Shown: positions 49,757 through 62,124 of the stretch, piece after piece
Numbering within the stretch: position 1 is the first letter of the stretch
Layout: every line of letters starts with the position of its first letter
From: Pseudorasbora parva
Lineage: Eukaryota > Chordata > Actinopteri > Cypriniformes > Gobionidae
Direction: 5' to 3'
DNA length: 64,000 bases
Assembly (NCBI RefSeq): GCF_024679245.1
Contig: NC_090172.1
Location: 38,675,653 to 38,739,652, forward strand
Notes under the pieces: model-generated
Told to the model about the DNA's origin: nothing
Databases searched by the model: none
Seen by the model: the letters and a program-made list of their open reading frames with translations, nothing else
Position numbers and translations under genes: made by a program

Positions 49757-51192
49757 TCAATCCGTTCTCACTCCCAAGGCGTCAAAATCCGAAGCATGGT
49801 CAAGTGCCTTCCGCGATACAATGAAGACACTAAAGGTGCTCCTTGGCGTCATTTTTCGACGCGCTGGGTGCTCCATTCATTTCAGTGAGAAACATTTGCC
49901 GTCATACACATACCATAGACCGACACAGATGCATTTAATTTTTTCCGTTTGTAAAAGCAAACATGATTTTATTATTTTTTTAGTTTTAATTAATTCATTA
50001 ATTTTCAGCCCCTTTTTGTGATATGCCTTTTGTTGCTATGTAACCTCCTTGTGGACCTTGTCTGTATGTGCATATGATTTGTCATTCAGGTGTTTCTAAT
50101 CAATATCTATAAAAGAGTAAATTGTTTGATTGTAATACAAACCCAGAAGAAGGCTGTTTGGGCCGCTACGCGTGGGTTGTTTTTTTTCCGCCATGTCTTT
50201 TATACTTTCTATCATGAAATAGCCAGTTTAATAAAGGCTTTTTATAATTTTCTAAAGAAGAGTGCCTTGGATTTCCTTCTACTATATTATACTGAATTCC
50301 CGACCCCAAAGAGCACCTTCAAATAATCCTTTTCTAACTCCTTGCACCCAGGACACTTTTTTTCTTCCATGATTTTATTAATATTTAAAGGCTACTTTTA
50401 TATTTTGGAGCAACTAACCAAACTCCTACCCTAAACCTACCCACATCTAAACAATATAAAACACATAACAGGCAAATAAATGTACAGTCACAAGTATTTA
50501 TTCATCATCTCATTCAAATAATTCAAAAGACTCTTGAGCATGACGCAATCGGTCACAAGACGAGCCAATGACATTTTACAATCAATGCTGACGTAATGAC
50601 GCAATTGGTCACAAGACATACGAGAGCCAATGCAAATTCACTATGAAATCTGATGTAACGGGCGGCAATATTTGAAATTTAATGTGTTCATGATCTTCGC
50701 CGGATGGAGATGCTGATCGCTTTTGGGGAGTTTCTTCATACAAATCAATCGTTTGGCCTCAGAAAACTTGGATTATTTAACTTTTTTGAATAACTCGTGG
50801 ATGCAGTCATATGTTATATCCTGAGTTTTATATCATGTTAACACAAATGGGTAGGTTTAGGGATGGGGTGGGGTTGGGTTACATGTTAAAACGTGTCTAA
50901 ATAGCGTAAATAAAATAAATGTAAATTAAATTATGTTTGCTGATTAAATTGAGAATCACACTCCAACATGTCATAATGGCAAAATTATAAACCAATAAAA
51001 TTTCACCATGACGATAACATTCCCGTACCCAGTGCGTATGTGCATGACGCCAAATCTTTCTCATTGAAATGAATGGAGCACCCAGCGCGTTGAAAAATGA
51101 CGCCAAGGGGCACCTTTAGCGTCTTCATTGTGACGCAGAAGGCACTTGACCATGCTTCGGATTTTGATGCCTTGGGAATGAGAATGGGTTGA
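49757..51192. mobile_element. nested 1.44-kb element with 156-bp terminal inverted repeats
   Basis: Left arm 49757-49912 (TCAATCCGTTCTCACTCCCA...) and right arm 51036-51192 are long near-identical inverted repeats; both include CAAAATCCGAAGCATGGTCA and GGGTGCTCCATTCATTTCA. A perfect 5-bp duplication TTTTA flanks it (49752-49756, 51193-51197). The interior holds short internal repeats (GACGCAATYGGTCACAAGAC at 50542 and 50598; complementary CCTAAACCTACCCA and GGGTAGGTTTAGGG motifs) but no transposase frame. Superfamily not recognised. Confidence 0.85.
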
Positions 51193-51198
51193 TTTTAT

Positions 51199-51994
51199 CC
51201 ACTTAAACTCAGGGTCACTGTACAGGGTCGAGAAAGACATTGTGATGTATATACTTTCAATTTTTTTAAATGTCTGTGTAGGAGCTATGATGTCATATGT
51301 GGTACCATTTAAAAGTTTAGAGTCTCTACTTTCTACTTTTTGGAGAAATGCATCACTTTGGGATTTGTTTTAGACCAAGTAATGTATATTTACACTAAAT
51401 TACTCTGCATGTTACCCATTCCGCCTGGATTTGGCCTACCCAAATTGAAAAGCCTCGCATACAGTGGTCTAAGTTCAAAATGTTGGTGTCATTTTACAGG
51501 AACCCTTTGAAGTTACATAAAACACTGCTAAACGCGATACATATGTAAGTATATGTTGTCTAAGCTGTTATAACTGTGGTGGAGGGGGGTAGCAGGGTTT
51601 GGGGAGGGGGAAAAGGGGGGTCATCCCTTCAGACCAATTTGAATAAATCTGGCATACAACATGACACAGACAAACTTATTTTTTCCCACTATTTTCTGAA
51701 ATTTAGTGGAAACAGCCCAAACTGTCTGCAGGGTTCTAGAGCTCACAGGGCCTGAGTTACACACTTTCAAAAATTAATTTATAAAAAAAAAAAAAAAAAA
51801 AAAACAAACAAGGCGCCTACTTTTTTGGGGATTATAACAGCTTAGAAACCATATACTTACATTTTTATGGCTCCTGTAAAATAACAACAACATTTTGAAC
51901 TTAGACCACTGTATGCGTGTATGGGAGGCCTTTCAATTTGGGTAGGCCAAATCCAGGTGTAAATCCCAAAAAAATGGTCTTGGAATTTAAGCGG
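51199..51994. mobile_element. nested 0.8-kb fold-back element at the same target
   Basis: Ends CCACTTAAACTC and the complement GGAATTTAAGCGG. Inner arms are strongly complementary: GGATTTGGCCTACCCAAATT at 51426 against AATTTGGGTAGGCCAAATCC at 51936, and GTAAGTATATGTTGTCTAAG against CTTAGAAACCATATACTTAC. TTTTA and TTTTG lie just left and right (51193-51197, 51995-51999), suggesting insertion into the same TTTTA as its neighbour. Contains a 22-nt poly-A run at 51784. No protein. Confidence 0.75.
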
Positions 51995-53961
51995 TTTTGG
52001 GTCGTGAGAGAGGAAATGACACTGATGTCAATTTAGGCCTGTCTGAGCCATCGGATTTTAACAAAAATATCTTAATTTGTGTTCCAAAGATGAACAGAAT
52101 TCTTACGGGTGTCGAACGACATTAGGGTAAGTAATTAATGACAGAATTTTCATTTTTGGGTGAACTAACCCTTTATTGCTAATATAGGAATAATATAGGA
52201 CAAATACGAATTATCATAAATATTAAAGAACTGCAATACAATACAATTTTGAAGAAACCTTTTGGCTTTTCTGAGGTGATTACATTAAAATAAAAGCTAT
52301 TGTTAAATGACCAAGGAATTAATAAAAGTATCTTGCCGTTTCAAAAACACTTCTCCACATCAAAGGCAAGTCGTTCTACATTTAGAAAGCAAAAAGTTTT
52401 GACATGTTGTGAACAATTAGTGACAAAAACAGAAAAGGCTGGACTGTTTTTTTGCGAGTCCCTCAGCCCTACTGCGTTCTGATCTCTCTCTCTCATTTGA
52501 TCTCTCTCAGGAGTCGCACTACCACAGACTCATCTCTACTCTGACCTGGAACAAGAGTGAGTGTTTGATCATTGCTGTACCACTTTCATTCTGTCATAAA
52601 GACGAACTCTGAATGCTCAATATTAAACAGCCATAAAATATTTTAAAAGAAAACACACACAAGTGAAAATTCATTATACATCAAGTGCTCCAGCTGACAT
52701 AAACCATTCAGAAAGTAAACCAATCTTCCCATAGCAGAGTGGAAATGAGGGCAACCTCACACACATTGTAAATGCACAGATCTGGATGTGTGACTGTGTA
52801 TCTGCGTGATAAGTTGCGTGTATCTAATGTCTCAGAATGGTAACATATCATTATCCTTAGTGTGCTAAAGAAGGCTTTGGAACTGGAAAAATAATCTTGC
52901 TGTTAATTCGGTAACTCTTTTAGAAGCCAAAAGGAAGGAGACAACCAGACACTCAGAGGGAGTCAGGAAGGAACATGGACTAATTATATTGGTCAATATG
53001 TCTTTAGGAAAAGGGCTTGGATGTCAGTATGTGAGTGTGTGCAATATGCTGCATTTGAAAGCAGTGGTTTTTGTGTGTATATCCCAGGATATCCAGACAC
53101 CACATTAAGTTAAACAAAATTCACATTAAGTCATTTGTTTGCTGGACAAACAAATTTAGAGTTTTGTGGCTTAGCAGGGCTTACATGAACCTCTCATCCT
53201 TCATCTGAAACGGACGGTGCTGGTCTTGTCATTAGACGGCAGTGTAAGAGATCTCTTCTGAAACTCTAGAGGAGACACATGTGAGATTACTAGGGCCTTT
53301 TAAACAAGATGACTTAAGCAAAAGTCGCCATTTGCTGTCCATTTAGTGCTCATGTACATGTTTGTGTGAGTCATTATGCATTCAAATGTCTATATTTGTC
53401 TGCGGTTTTTACTTCATACACAGTCATATAGATCCTCACTGGCTCCTCTCTCATCTGGCACGTGTGAAGTGATTATGACACTTCAGATCTCGTTTCTCTA
53501 AAGTTACGGATGGGACTTGGGACAGTGTCAGGTTTTAGTGTGTAGAGGAATCAGCATCAATGTGTTTGTGTGGGTGAAGGAGAATTCAGTGCTGAGCTTG
53601 CGTTGTGTTGGCACGACAGTGAGGTGCGTCACACAAGATCCTTGGAAAGGCACAGAACATTGCCTCGGAGAAAAGGGGCAAACACCAGTGGCACAATAAA
53701 TAACGCCCCACATTTTAAACTGTATTTCCCCCTCTCATTTTCTTTTAGTGTCAGGGTTTTGCCTTTGCCATGCAGTTCAGAGCATATGCAGTTAGTCTAT
53801 ATAAAAAAGTTATACTATTTTGTCTAAATAAAATAAAAATAAAATCAATGATTAATGTGGTTAGGGGAGAATGGATTACAGTGCATAAAAATAATAATAA
53901 AAACAAAACAGGAATACACCAATTTTAAAATTCCGTCCAATAAAAATATGCCAATAATTAT

Positions 53962-54120
53962 TAGGGCCAGAGCACTGCTGGTGTCAGGACTCTATTGGAA
54001 TTGTTCGTTCTATTCTTCTTCTCCGAAATGAAATGCATTTTTGAGGGCCTAAACAATGCTCAAATGTATGAAACAGATTAGTCAGAAGTTGTGAAAATGT
54101 ACGTCTGATGGGTATTTCTG
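53962..54120 (+). repeat. dispersed repeat fragment
   Basis: Begins TTAGGGCCAGAGCACTGCTG and continues with TCTTCTCCGAAATGAAATGC and TTGAGGGCCTAAACAATGC, a wording I recall as a high-copy cyprinid repeat. Class unknown; the right side degrades. Confidence 0.45.
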
Positions 54121-54233
54121 GGGGGTATTTCATGCATACTGAGCTTTTTACACTGTTAAAGACTTGGAGTCCTAGGCAAAACATGGACAAAGTCTCAAAA
54201 AAAATAAGTTGGACATTTAATGGAGTATTTCTA

Positions 54234-54445
54234 GACTGTAAAAAAAGGCACATTTTTAACATTTGCAGTACAATCGACTTGGAAGTCATTTCAACTTAAA
54301 TTATGTTAAACTGACTTTAAAAAATTAGTTACATCTTGTATAACTAATAAAAAAAGTTTAACATTTCTTAACCTATTTTGATGAGTTAAAACAATGTAAA
54401 AACATATGTTGTCATAACTTATTGAACATATAATTTTTTACAGTG
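54234..54445. mobile_element. small MITE with GACTGTAAAAAA / CACTGTAAAAAA ends
   Basis: Left GACTGTAAAAAAA and right TTTTTTACAGTG are inverted partners flanked by TA on both sides. The 212-bp interior is AT-rich and non-coding. Confidence 0.75.
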
Positions 54446-55112
54446 TATGCTTTGCTTACGTTGTATGAGTGCCCACTACAGCAGAACCTTAACAATGGAC
54501 TGAACTGGAACGTCCTAAGCCCTTGATCACTTGGAATACATTTTGGATATGATTTATTTTATTATTTTTTTTCCTTTACAAAATTGTTAATTTGTTATAA
54601 ATTGTTATAAATGAAGCTGCCTGAAGAGTACATATGAAGTAGACTTGCTCCCTTGGTCAAAATTGAGGGAGCAAGGATCTGTCCAGATAAACTTCCCTTG
54701 TCCACTTCACGCAGAGGAATGCACTTCAAAATGGCGACGAGGATTCCCCCAAGGGGAAGTGCTTAGGGAATTTCGCAAGTGTGTTTCTATGGCTGTGTCC
54801 AAAAACCTAGTCAGCTGACTCATTGCCTTGCTGCCTTATGAAGCAATGGCTTGTAAGGCAGCGTTTTGTGCGTGAAGGCATTTTACAAAATTAATTTCGG
54901 ACAGACATCTGAGGCAGTTTAACAGTTCAATGATCTGCAGCAAAATAGAGAGCGCTTTGGTCAGAACTAAACAAATATTTAATTACTACATTAGTAATTT
55001 CTTGCTAGAAATGACATCAGGAGTGAAAGATATTAATAATAAAATAAAATAAAATAAACATATCTTTACACACAATTTGACCAGCAAATGTAACTTTTGG
55101 ATGCCATCTTTT

Positions 55113-56932
55113 CAGTGGTGGAATGTAACGAAGTACAAATACTTCGTTACTTTACTTAAGTACATTTTTCACGTATCTGTACTTTACTTAAGTAGAATCA
55201 ATAGTGCATTTTGATACTACTACATTTTGCAGCAAATATTTTACTTTCTACTCCACTACATTTCTACAAAGTTTCGTTACATTTTCGTTACATTTTGGGA
55301 TCAGTTTCAGGGCTTGAGATTAAGGTTTGTTCGGCTAATTAATGGATAATAATAGGCTAATGTATGAACTGACCGTTGCGCTGTTGACAATCGCGCAGAC
55401 TCTCAAGGAAAAATGGAAACAAAACCAAAGCTGCTCATACAGAGAAACTCAGTAACATACTGCAGTAAATATTCAAAATGTGAAGGTTTTTATATTTTAT
55501 AACATATAATACAGTTAAAAAACATCACATGACACAACCAAGAGTGCTTGTGGCAAGGGGGGCGTGGTTCAGCGAGGTCTGCAGCGGGAGAGAGAGCCGC
55601 GGGACGAGCGGTAAGTGAGTGGGTTGGACGCAGATTGATAACACCTGTCTCTTATTCCAGTAATGGGCGTGGTGAGAGCTTAAAACGCTGGCAGAATCGG
55701 AAGCATGGGGGAGAGAGACGGACTGCTGACGCACCCCCTGAGACTCTGAGTTGACCCGGAAGCCGGAAGTGCCGAGACCCGGAAGTGAAACTGTTATTGA
55801 GTGAATGAAGAAAAGAGTCACACTGAAGTGTGCACGTTATTATTTGAGTTTTAATAAAAGACGTCAGCAGTCCAAAGCCGACCCCTTTGTCCTCTTCCTT
55901 CCTTCATCTACGAACTGTATTACAGTGCTGTTTTCCTGAATACCATCACGACTGAAAATGTGACACTGATTTCATGACAGTTCCATAAACAATTCATTAA
56001 AATTAGTCACTTACATTTTAGATGCAATATAAACTGCTTTTGCTCTATTACAGCAGCAAAAATATTTCCAAGATCAGATCGTATTTCCACATCAGAACCA
56101 CAATGCATCTCACAGCAATAGTGTGTTAATGAATGATTCAGCATTTGAATGAATCGGTTGAATCAAAGATTCAATGACCTGTTCGTAAACGACTGCCTCA
56201 TTCATGAACGAATCAGCCATTTGAACGAACCTACTCAATGACTCACTCATTAAGACCTGCCGCCACCTACTGGTAGTTTAGTTTCATGTTTAAACATTCT
56301 TTCCAACGTTTCTTATTGTATTAAAAATATATAGGCCTAGTTAAAACAAACTCATAACATTATTTAATGCAGTTGTAATTTGTCAGCGTAAATTATTTTA
56401 TTTAACAACCCTATAGCGTTATTCTAATTTAATTTATTGATCAAATTGAAGAATATAAAAGGAAAGCTGAAGCATTTAGGATTAATCCTCATAAATATGA
56501 AGATTTAAATACATCAAAGCTGATGAAAATGTTATTTCTGAATATTGATATTTAACTCTGCAGATCACCCTGATATTGTGAGTCAGAATGTAAACTGGGC
56601 AACAGATGATAAGCACAATTAGCCTACATTAAGCCAAAACTAACTTAACTAAAACGCAACAGCCCTTACTGTTTTCTTCTTTGTATAGACCTTAAGAGAA
56701 TAAATTGTTATACAAGTACTTTTACTTTTAATACTAAAAGTACATTTAAAATCAAGTACTTTTACTTTTAATACTAAAAGTACATTTAAAATCAAGTACT
56801 TTTTTACTTTTACTTAAGTAGGATTGTCGTTGTAGTACTTCTACTTTTACTTAAGTAAATATGGCTCTGAAAATAAATATGTTATTTGTACTTTTACTTA
56901 AGTACTGAGATTCAGTACTTCCTCCACCAATG
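55113..56932. mobile_element. non-autonomous hAT-type element with perfect 8-bp target duplication
   Basis: Ends CAGTGGTGGAATGTAACGAA and (right, complement) CATTGGTGGAGGAAGTACTG are typical hAT termini, flanked by CATCTTTT at 55105-55112 and 56933-56940. Sub-terminal arms are full of ACTTAAGTA/TACTTTTACTT blocks, including a tandem duplication of about 41 bp at 56717-56800. No transposase frame. A solo LTR is inserted inside it. Confidence 0.9.
55549..55924 (+). mobile_element. solo LTR of a retrotransposon, 376 bp
   Basis: Starts TGTGGCAAGG, ends GTATTACA (TG...CA), and is flanked by a perfect 5-bp duplication GTGCT (55544-55548, 55925-55929). An AATAAA near 55853 would be its poly(A) signal, giving the + orientation. 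It is much more GC-rich than its host element. Internal genes are absent, as after LTR-LTR recombination. Family (gypsy or other) not determined. Confidence 0.85.
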
Positions 56933-57061
56933 CATCTTTTTACCCAGCTGGAGTGGAACGCAACACTGAGCCAGAGCAAATGCACAACCATTAACGCGCT
57001 TTGCTCAGCTTTAGGGAAGTCGTCAGCTGCGCTGCAGTCACAGGACTTTACCAAATCAACA

Positions 57062-57325
57062 ATGTCACCAATTAAGTGTTTTTTTGGTTGTCAGGGCAAG
57101 ACAGCTTTCCAAACAGCTTTAACTTGCTGGGACGATGGAGCTTTACGTTGATGGGACAATGGATGGAGTTTATTTTTCCAGAGCAGCAGCGGTGCAAGTG
57201 TTTTTGTTTGTTCCCTGAATTTTGCGACTGTTTTTATAGACGAGGCCCAGTTCAACACCGGATTTGTAGCTAAAAGATGGAGCGGCCCCAACGATGAAGG
57301 TTCACACTCGGGCGTTGAGCAAAAC
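57062..57325 (+). pseudogene. possible THAP-domain fragment, frameshifted
   Basis: ATG at 57062 opens MSPIKCFFGCQGK (C-x3-C, like the start of a THAP zinc finger), then QWMEFIFPEQQR. After a frameshift near 57190 the text reads ASVFVCSLNF (where THAP proteins have C-x2-H) and DEAQFNTGF. The order fits a decayed THAP-domain protein, often transposase-derived. The zinc-binding His is Asn and the frame is broken, so it is non-functional if real. No downstream transposase is visible. Confidence 0.4.
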
Positions 57326-59509
57326 TTCTTGTTATCTATCACGTAAGTGCCCATCACTAAACAACACGATCACGTATAGTTAATTTATCAATGGATCATG
57401 CAATGTTATTTCATATTGAACCTAGAGGATGTTTAAATAAAATTAGCTTCTTCATTCAAATACGCTACTATTCGATTTTTTTATGTAAACATACACTAAC
57501 CGCTCCACTTGCTACTGCTAACGTTAAATCGCATACAGTAGTCCATAAACCAAATCATCTCATCGTAAACCATGAGTAACCACACACAAATGTTGTAAAA
57601 ACTTGTGCATGACGAGCTGCTAAGCAAATACAGTTTTAGTAAGTTAGGCTAACGTTACATAGGCATCCTGCTGTAAGCATTGCTTCCGCTCCTGTTTATT
57701 TTATAAATATGGTAAAACTAAACACTTTTCGGAGATATACAGGATACAATACTACTCTATAGGTACTCAAAATTGGCATGAGATTGACTTTAACTGAGTG
57801 TTTTACCCCCTTTAAGTGTATTAGAGGATGGCAATAATAAAATGTAAAAAATAGAGGAAAATAGCTTGTACAATTAAGTGTCCAAAATTGACGAGAGTAA
57901 TAAATAAATAAATAAAAATCCATAATACAGGCAGATAGCCAATAAGTTATCAATATATTGTTTATCCCCTATAATGACACATGCACTGCTAAAGGAGCTG
58001 ACATACAAATATTGTGTGAATGAAGTCCAACCTTTCCGTTTGTGCGTTTGGCTAATAGACGGAGAAAGAAAAATGAAAACCTCTAGCTTGGTCCTGAAAA
58101 ATTCACCTTCACTTTTTTACGTTGGCTACCACACACCACACTCATCCTTTTTTAGTTCCGTTTTTCATTCTACTTCTCCAGAAATTAACCTTCAACCACA
58201 ATTACACATTTAACACTTCACCTTAAAAACAATTACCGGCTCAAACAGATCCGGCTTCAGTCTGTATTAATTGCAGTTTGAAGCAAGATGTCAGTGAGTA
58301 TGGATTTTCTGCCAGCAGGAATGTGTGTAACTGTCCCTCTCCTCCAGCGGAGAGGATCTCTCTCTGAATTATTCATCATGGCTACGAGGCAGGACGGCAG
58401 GCCAACACTAAGGATTTAACTGCATTTATGTTTCCCTCTGAAATTAGGCTCTCGACTACACAACAATGTGAACAGAAGCAGACTGTGAATGACAAAAACA
58501 CTCGCAAAGGATTTCACAGAAATGTCATGATTCAATAAAACTTTAACTGAAAACAATAGTCACATTACAAAGGGCTGCCATGGAATCGTAAACCAGAAGG
58601 GGGAAAGAGAAGGTGAATTATAATAAGTTGTTTGTGAGCAAGTATGCGTGCATGTGTTTTGTCTGTCTGCTCCTCTGTACTTCACATCAGTGACCTCTCA
58701 CCTCACCAGCACTTTGGAGAGCAAAATGTGAAAGTCCTCTGAGCGTCACCCAGTCTCTTTAGCTCATCACATCACTCTCTCTGTATCCCTGCCAAAGAAC
58801 TCTCTGAAACAGCATCCAAACACAATCCATACAGATATCTCATGGAAGCGGGAAAAAAATGGCATTAACTCTCTGTTTGAAAAAGGCAAATTGTTTGGAT
58901 ACAAATCCTAATATTTTCTTATACCCTATTTCATATCTCTTCCAAATGCCTGCCAGTTGCCTAAAAATACTCATAAAAAGTAAACGCATTACATAAAAGT
59001 GGACTAACTTTAAAAGGATAAAAAATAGTATATTGAATTTTTAACACCATGTTAGCATTGGGAATATTTACAAAGGTAAACAGCACAATTTATTCAATTT
59101 AAAATATTTCATGCAAAAATGTATATTCTGTAATGATTTTCCTTCTAATAAGGAATACAAAAGATTATATTTTGAAGAATGATTCAGCTGCTTGTCCATA
59201 TTACAAAAGGGGTCAAAAATATTCAAGTCCTCAAAAAAGGACCAAAAAAAAGCATTAAATGAATCAAATGTATGGCTCAGCTGGTAAAGTCTTCTGAATT
59301 AAAACAATCACTCTGTGAGATTAACAAATAGAAATGTAATTCTTTACGCACTCTCAAATTAATTTGTCAACCAAAACACCCATATACAGACTCTATATAA
59401 AATATGGTGACAAAAAGTCAAATGTGTAGGAAACTATGAGGTTTGACAATTACAATATTTGATATAATATTTGAATGATATTTGACGTTGACGTTAATAT
59501 GGATAAAAA

Positions 59510-59628
59510 CATTTTTTGAAATATCTTATTTTGTGTTTATCAAAATAAAGAAAGTCATATAGAAATGGAACGACATGAGAGTGAGTAAAGTATGACAATT
59601 TTCAATTCTGGGAGAAACTGTCCCTTTA
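59510..59628. mobile_element. right arm of a fold-back MITE
   Basis: AAAGAAAGTCATATAGAAATGG ... TGAGAGTGAGTAAAGTATGAC ... TTCTGGGAGAAACTGTCCCTT is the right end of the family seen at 16229 and 34008. The matching left arm could not be located with confidence. Confidence 0.6.
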
Positions 59629-59654
59629 AGAAAATGTCCTTGACAGCATCTACA

Positions 59655-59900
59655 GGCTTGTTCATACCAAGAACAATAAACAATATTAAAGTCCACTCTA
59701 CACCTGCACTTTACATGCTCTAGCTCTTTAAAATTGTGTGGATTTTGATTGGCTCTAAATGATTATCATTTATCAACGATTATCATATTATCATAACAAT
59801 CGTTATTGTTATAACTGTGGTGTGGACTATATATTCTCATAGAATTAGAACTATCATTACAACTTTGTAGTTATTGTTAACGTCATTGGTGTGAATCCAG
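59655..59900. mobile_element. diverged second copy of the CACACCAA-ended element
   Basis: Shares order and wording with 16487-16811: TTCATACCAAGAACAATAA at the left, GCTCTAGCTCTTTAAA, TTTTGATTGGCTCTAAATG in the core, and TTAACGTCATTGGTGTGAA at the right (inverted partner). Non-coding. Confidence 0.6.
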
Positions 59901-60948
59901 TGAAAAAAAAATAGTGTTAGTCTCAGATATCTATATACGAGTAATTATTATTTTTATTTTTTAAACATAAAGATACATGGAATTACCCTAATAATTTATT
60001 TTAATAAAGCTAAATATAATTAGTATAGACTGACTGTAACACAAAAATTGTGGCATTTCCAGAAGAAGATGAAAAAAAAGCATTCATTTACTTTTGATCA
60101 TGGGTCAAAATGATTTTTCATCCAATTATGCAAATTTCTAGGGCCATTTTCGATAATTCTCCTCAACAAAAATTTGGCGTATGCAACATGGTATGTACTG
60201 CATATGTAGAAATACAGACATAAATAAATTACATTAGCCATACACTCTCTTTTGACATTCTCCTTCTCCATTTTTTTTAACAACCACAAGATCTTAGATC
60301 TAAGAGAATCAAACTGTGGCCTCTCCCACAAACAACAGCTCTGAGCAAGTTTACCTGTTTTCCCTTCGCTGTAATCCACTCTTTTATTTCATCTCTCCTG
60401 TAGCTGTTTATTTGGGGCAGCAGTCTCTCCTGGCGGTGGGCTGAGCCGGAGCGCTGCCTGCAGGGATGAGAGAGAGCTGTGGTTCATGTCAAATGGGACC
60501 CCTCATCCACACACCCCGAGAAAAGCCGCATGCATCTCCAAACCTTAGTATTTTGTCTGAAACTGATGTCTACACATGTTAACGACGTTTCAGGGAGAAG
60601 AAAGGATGGAAAGAAAGGATGGAGGGTGAAGGAATGCGCAGAGGGAGCGAGAAGGTGGATACTCGTATTTGAACATTACTGTCTCTGTTGTCTGCTACAT
60701 ATTGCAGCTCTGCCTTTAGCCCAGGAGACCTCAGATTTAAAAAAAAAAAGACAGAAATCATAAACAAACATACACAGGCACGCTAACAAACCTGGATGGC
60801 AAAAGAGATGAAAGACGGCGAGCTAGAAGTGGGGAAAAGGGGGCTTTGAGGATGAGCGGAGGTGGAATATCGATCAGCCATTGACAAACACAATAGAAAT
60901 TTTATATGTGATGTGAGAGCTACATCCATAATTTATCAGAGGGCAAAT

Positions 60949-60961
60949 GGGGGGGGGGGGG
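60949..60961. repeat. poly-G tract
   Basis: 13 consecutive G residues. Confidence 0.9.
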
Positions 60962-61059
60962 TGTATTGATCAGAGATAAGAAGTCTAGAGGAACACTGGG
61001 GACACCAAGAGAGCCAGCATGAGAAAGCCATTAAGGATGGCAATGTTACCAGACACGGA

Positions 61060-61103
61060 GAGGAGGAGGAGGAGGAGGAGAAGGAGGAGGAGGAAGATGG
61101 GGG
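61060..61103. repeat. (GGA)n purine tract
   Basis: AGG/GGA trinucleotides followed by a G run at 61101-61106. Confidence 0.9.
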
Positions 61104-61893
61104 GGGTTGAAAAAGTGAAGAAAAGACAAACAGAAAAGCCAGAGAGGAAGAGAAAGTAGACAAAAAGACAGAGGAAGGAGAGCGCTGTCATACTAGCCCA
61201 GCCCCCACCCCTCTTTCCTCTGCCGCCCGTCGGATCAATACTACCATGTCAAAACATAAAATGCATGCTTTTGCTCTTAAGTAAAAGGTGTCTAAGATTT
61301 TTAAAAGCATTGATTCAGGACGGGTCAATGAAAATCAGGGCAGATTTTCCTGTGCAAAGAGGGGTAATAACACTCAGCTGATAATAGCACAACAGAAAGT
61401 ACTCGGGCATGTCAGGCAGGGGAGAGCGCTGGCCAGATTGCCCAGAGAGGACAGCTCAATGCAGGGTCAAGGATTCAGCCCACGCTCCCGTCCTCTGCGT
61501 GAAGAAAGAGCCGTGTCCAGAGTGTAGAGAGAGTGTAGCAAGAGAGAGAGATAGAGAGCTAGAGATTGAGGATGGGGTGGTTGGGTGGGGACTTTGCACA
61601 GGTGTCACAGAGAGCTGGAGGAAGAGAGAAAGACCATTTTACACATTAAAGTAAAGGCCTGTCTAGACACCAGCTCTGCCTCTAGAGACTCCCTAAATGA
61701 ATTAAGTCTCTGCCTTTCTCCTTTTCACTGGGAGAAACGTAGGCTACATATAGATGGAAGGGGGAAAATAATTCCCTTTGAGTGGATCAAAGAAGTTTGG
61801 TGGAGTATTAAACAGGAGAGGGAGCTAAATTCAACTTGTTTATATGTTCAGATTGGATTCAAGCAAGCGATACCCATTTATTCAAGTCCAGGA

Positions 61894-62124
<231 letters not shown>

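Larger units (their letters stand above)
49169..52173. mobile_element. long fold-back element, copy 2, interrupted by two others
   Basis: Ends AAGGGTTAGTTCACCCAAAAA and TTTTTGGGTGAACTAACCCTT, flanked by TA at both sides (49167-49168, 52174-52175). The left arm and centre occupy 49169-49756 (hairpin centre near 49540), and the right arm resumes at 51995 (TTTTGGGTCGTGAGAGAGGAA). Removing the two insertions leaves about 0.76 kb, comparable to copy 1 without its own insertion. Confidence 0.85.
52174..55112. other. intergenic, no gene seen
   Basis: No coding gene. Holds a dispersed-repeat fragment (53962-54120) and a small MITE (54234-54445). The rest is single-copy and unremarkable. Confidence 0.65.

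Noticed and set aside
55525..55821. 98-codon - strand frame
   Set aside because: Lies inside the solo LTR and its host transposon; GC-rich DNA keeps frames open by chance.
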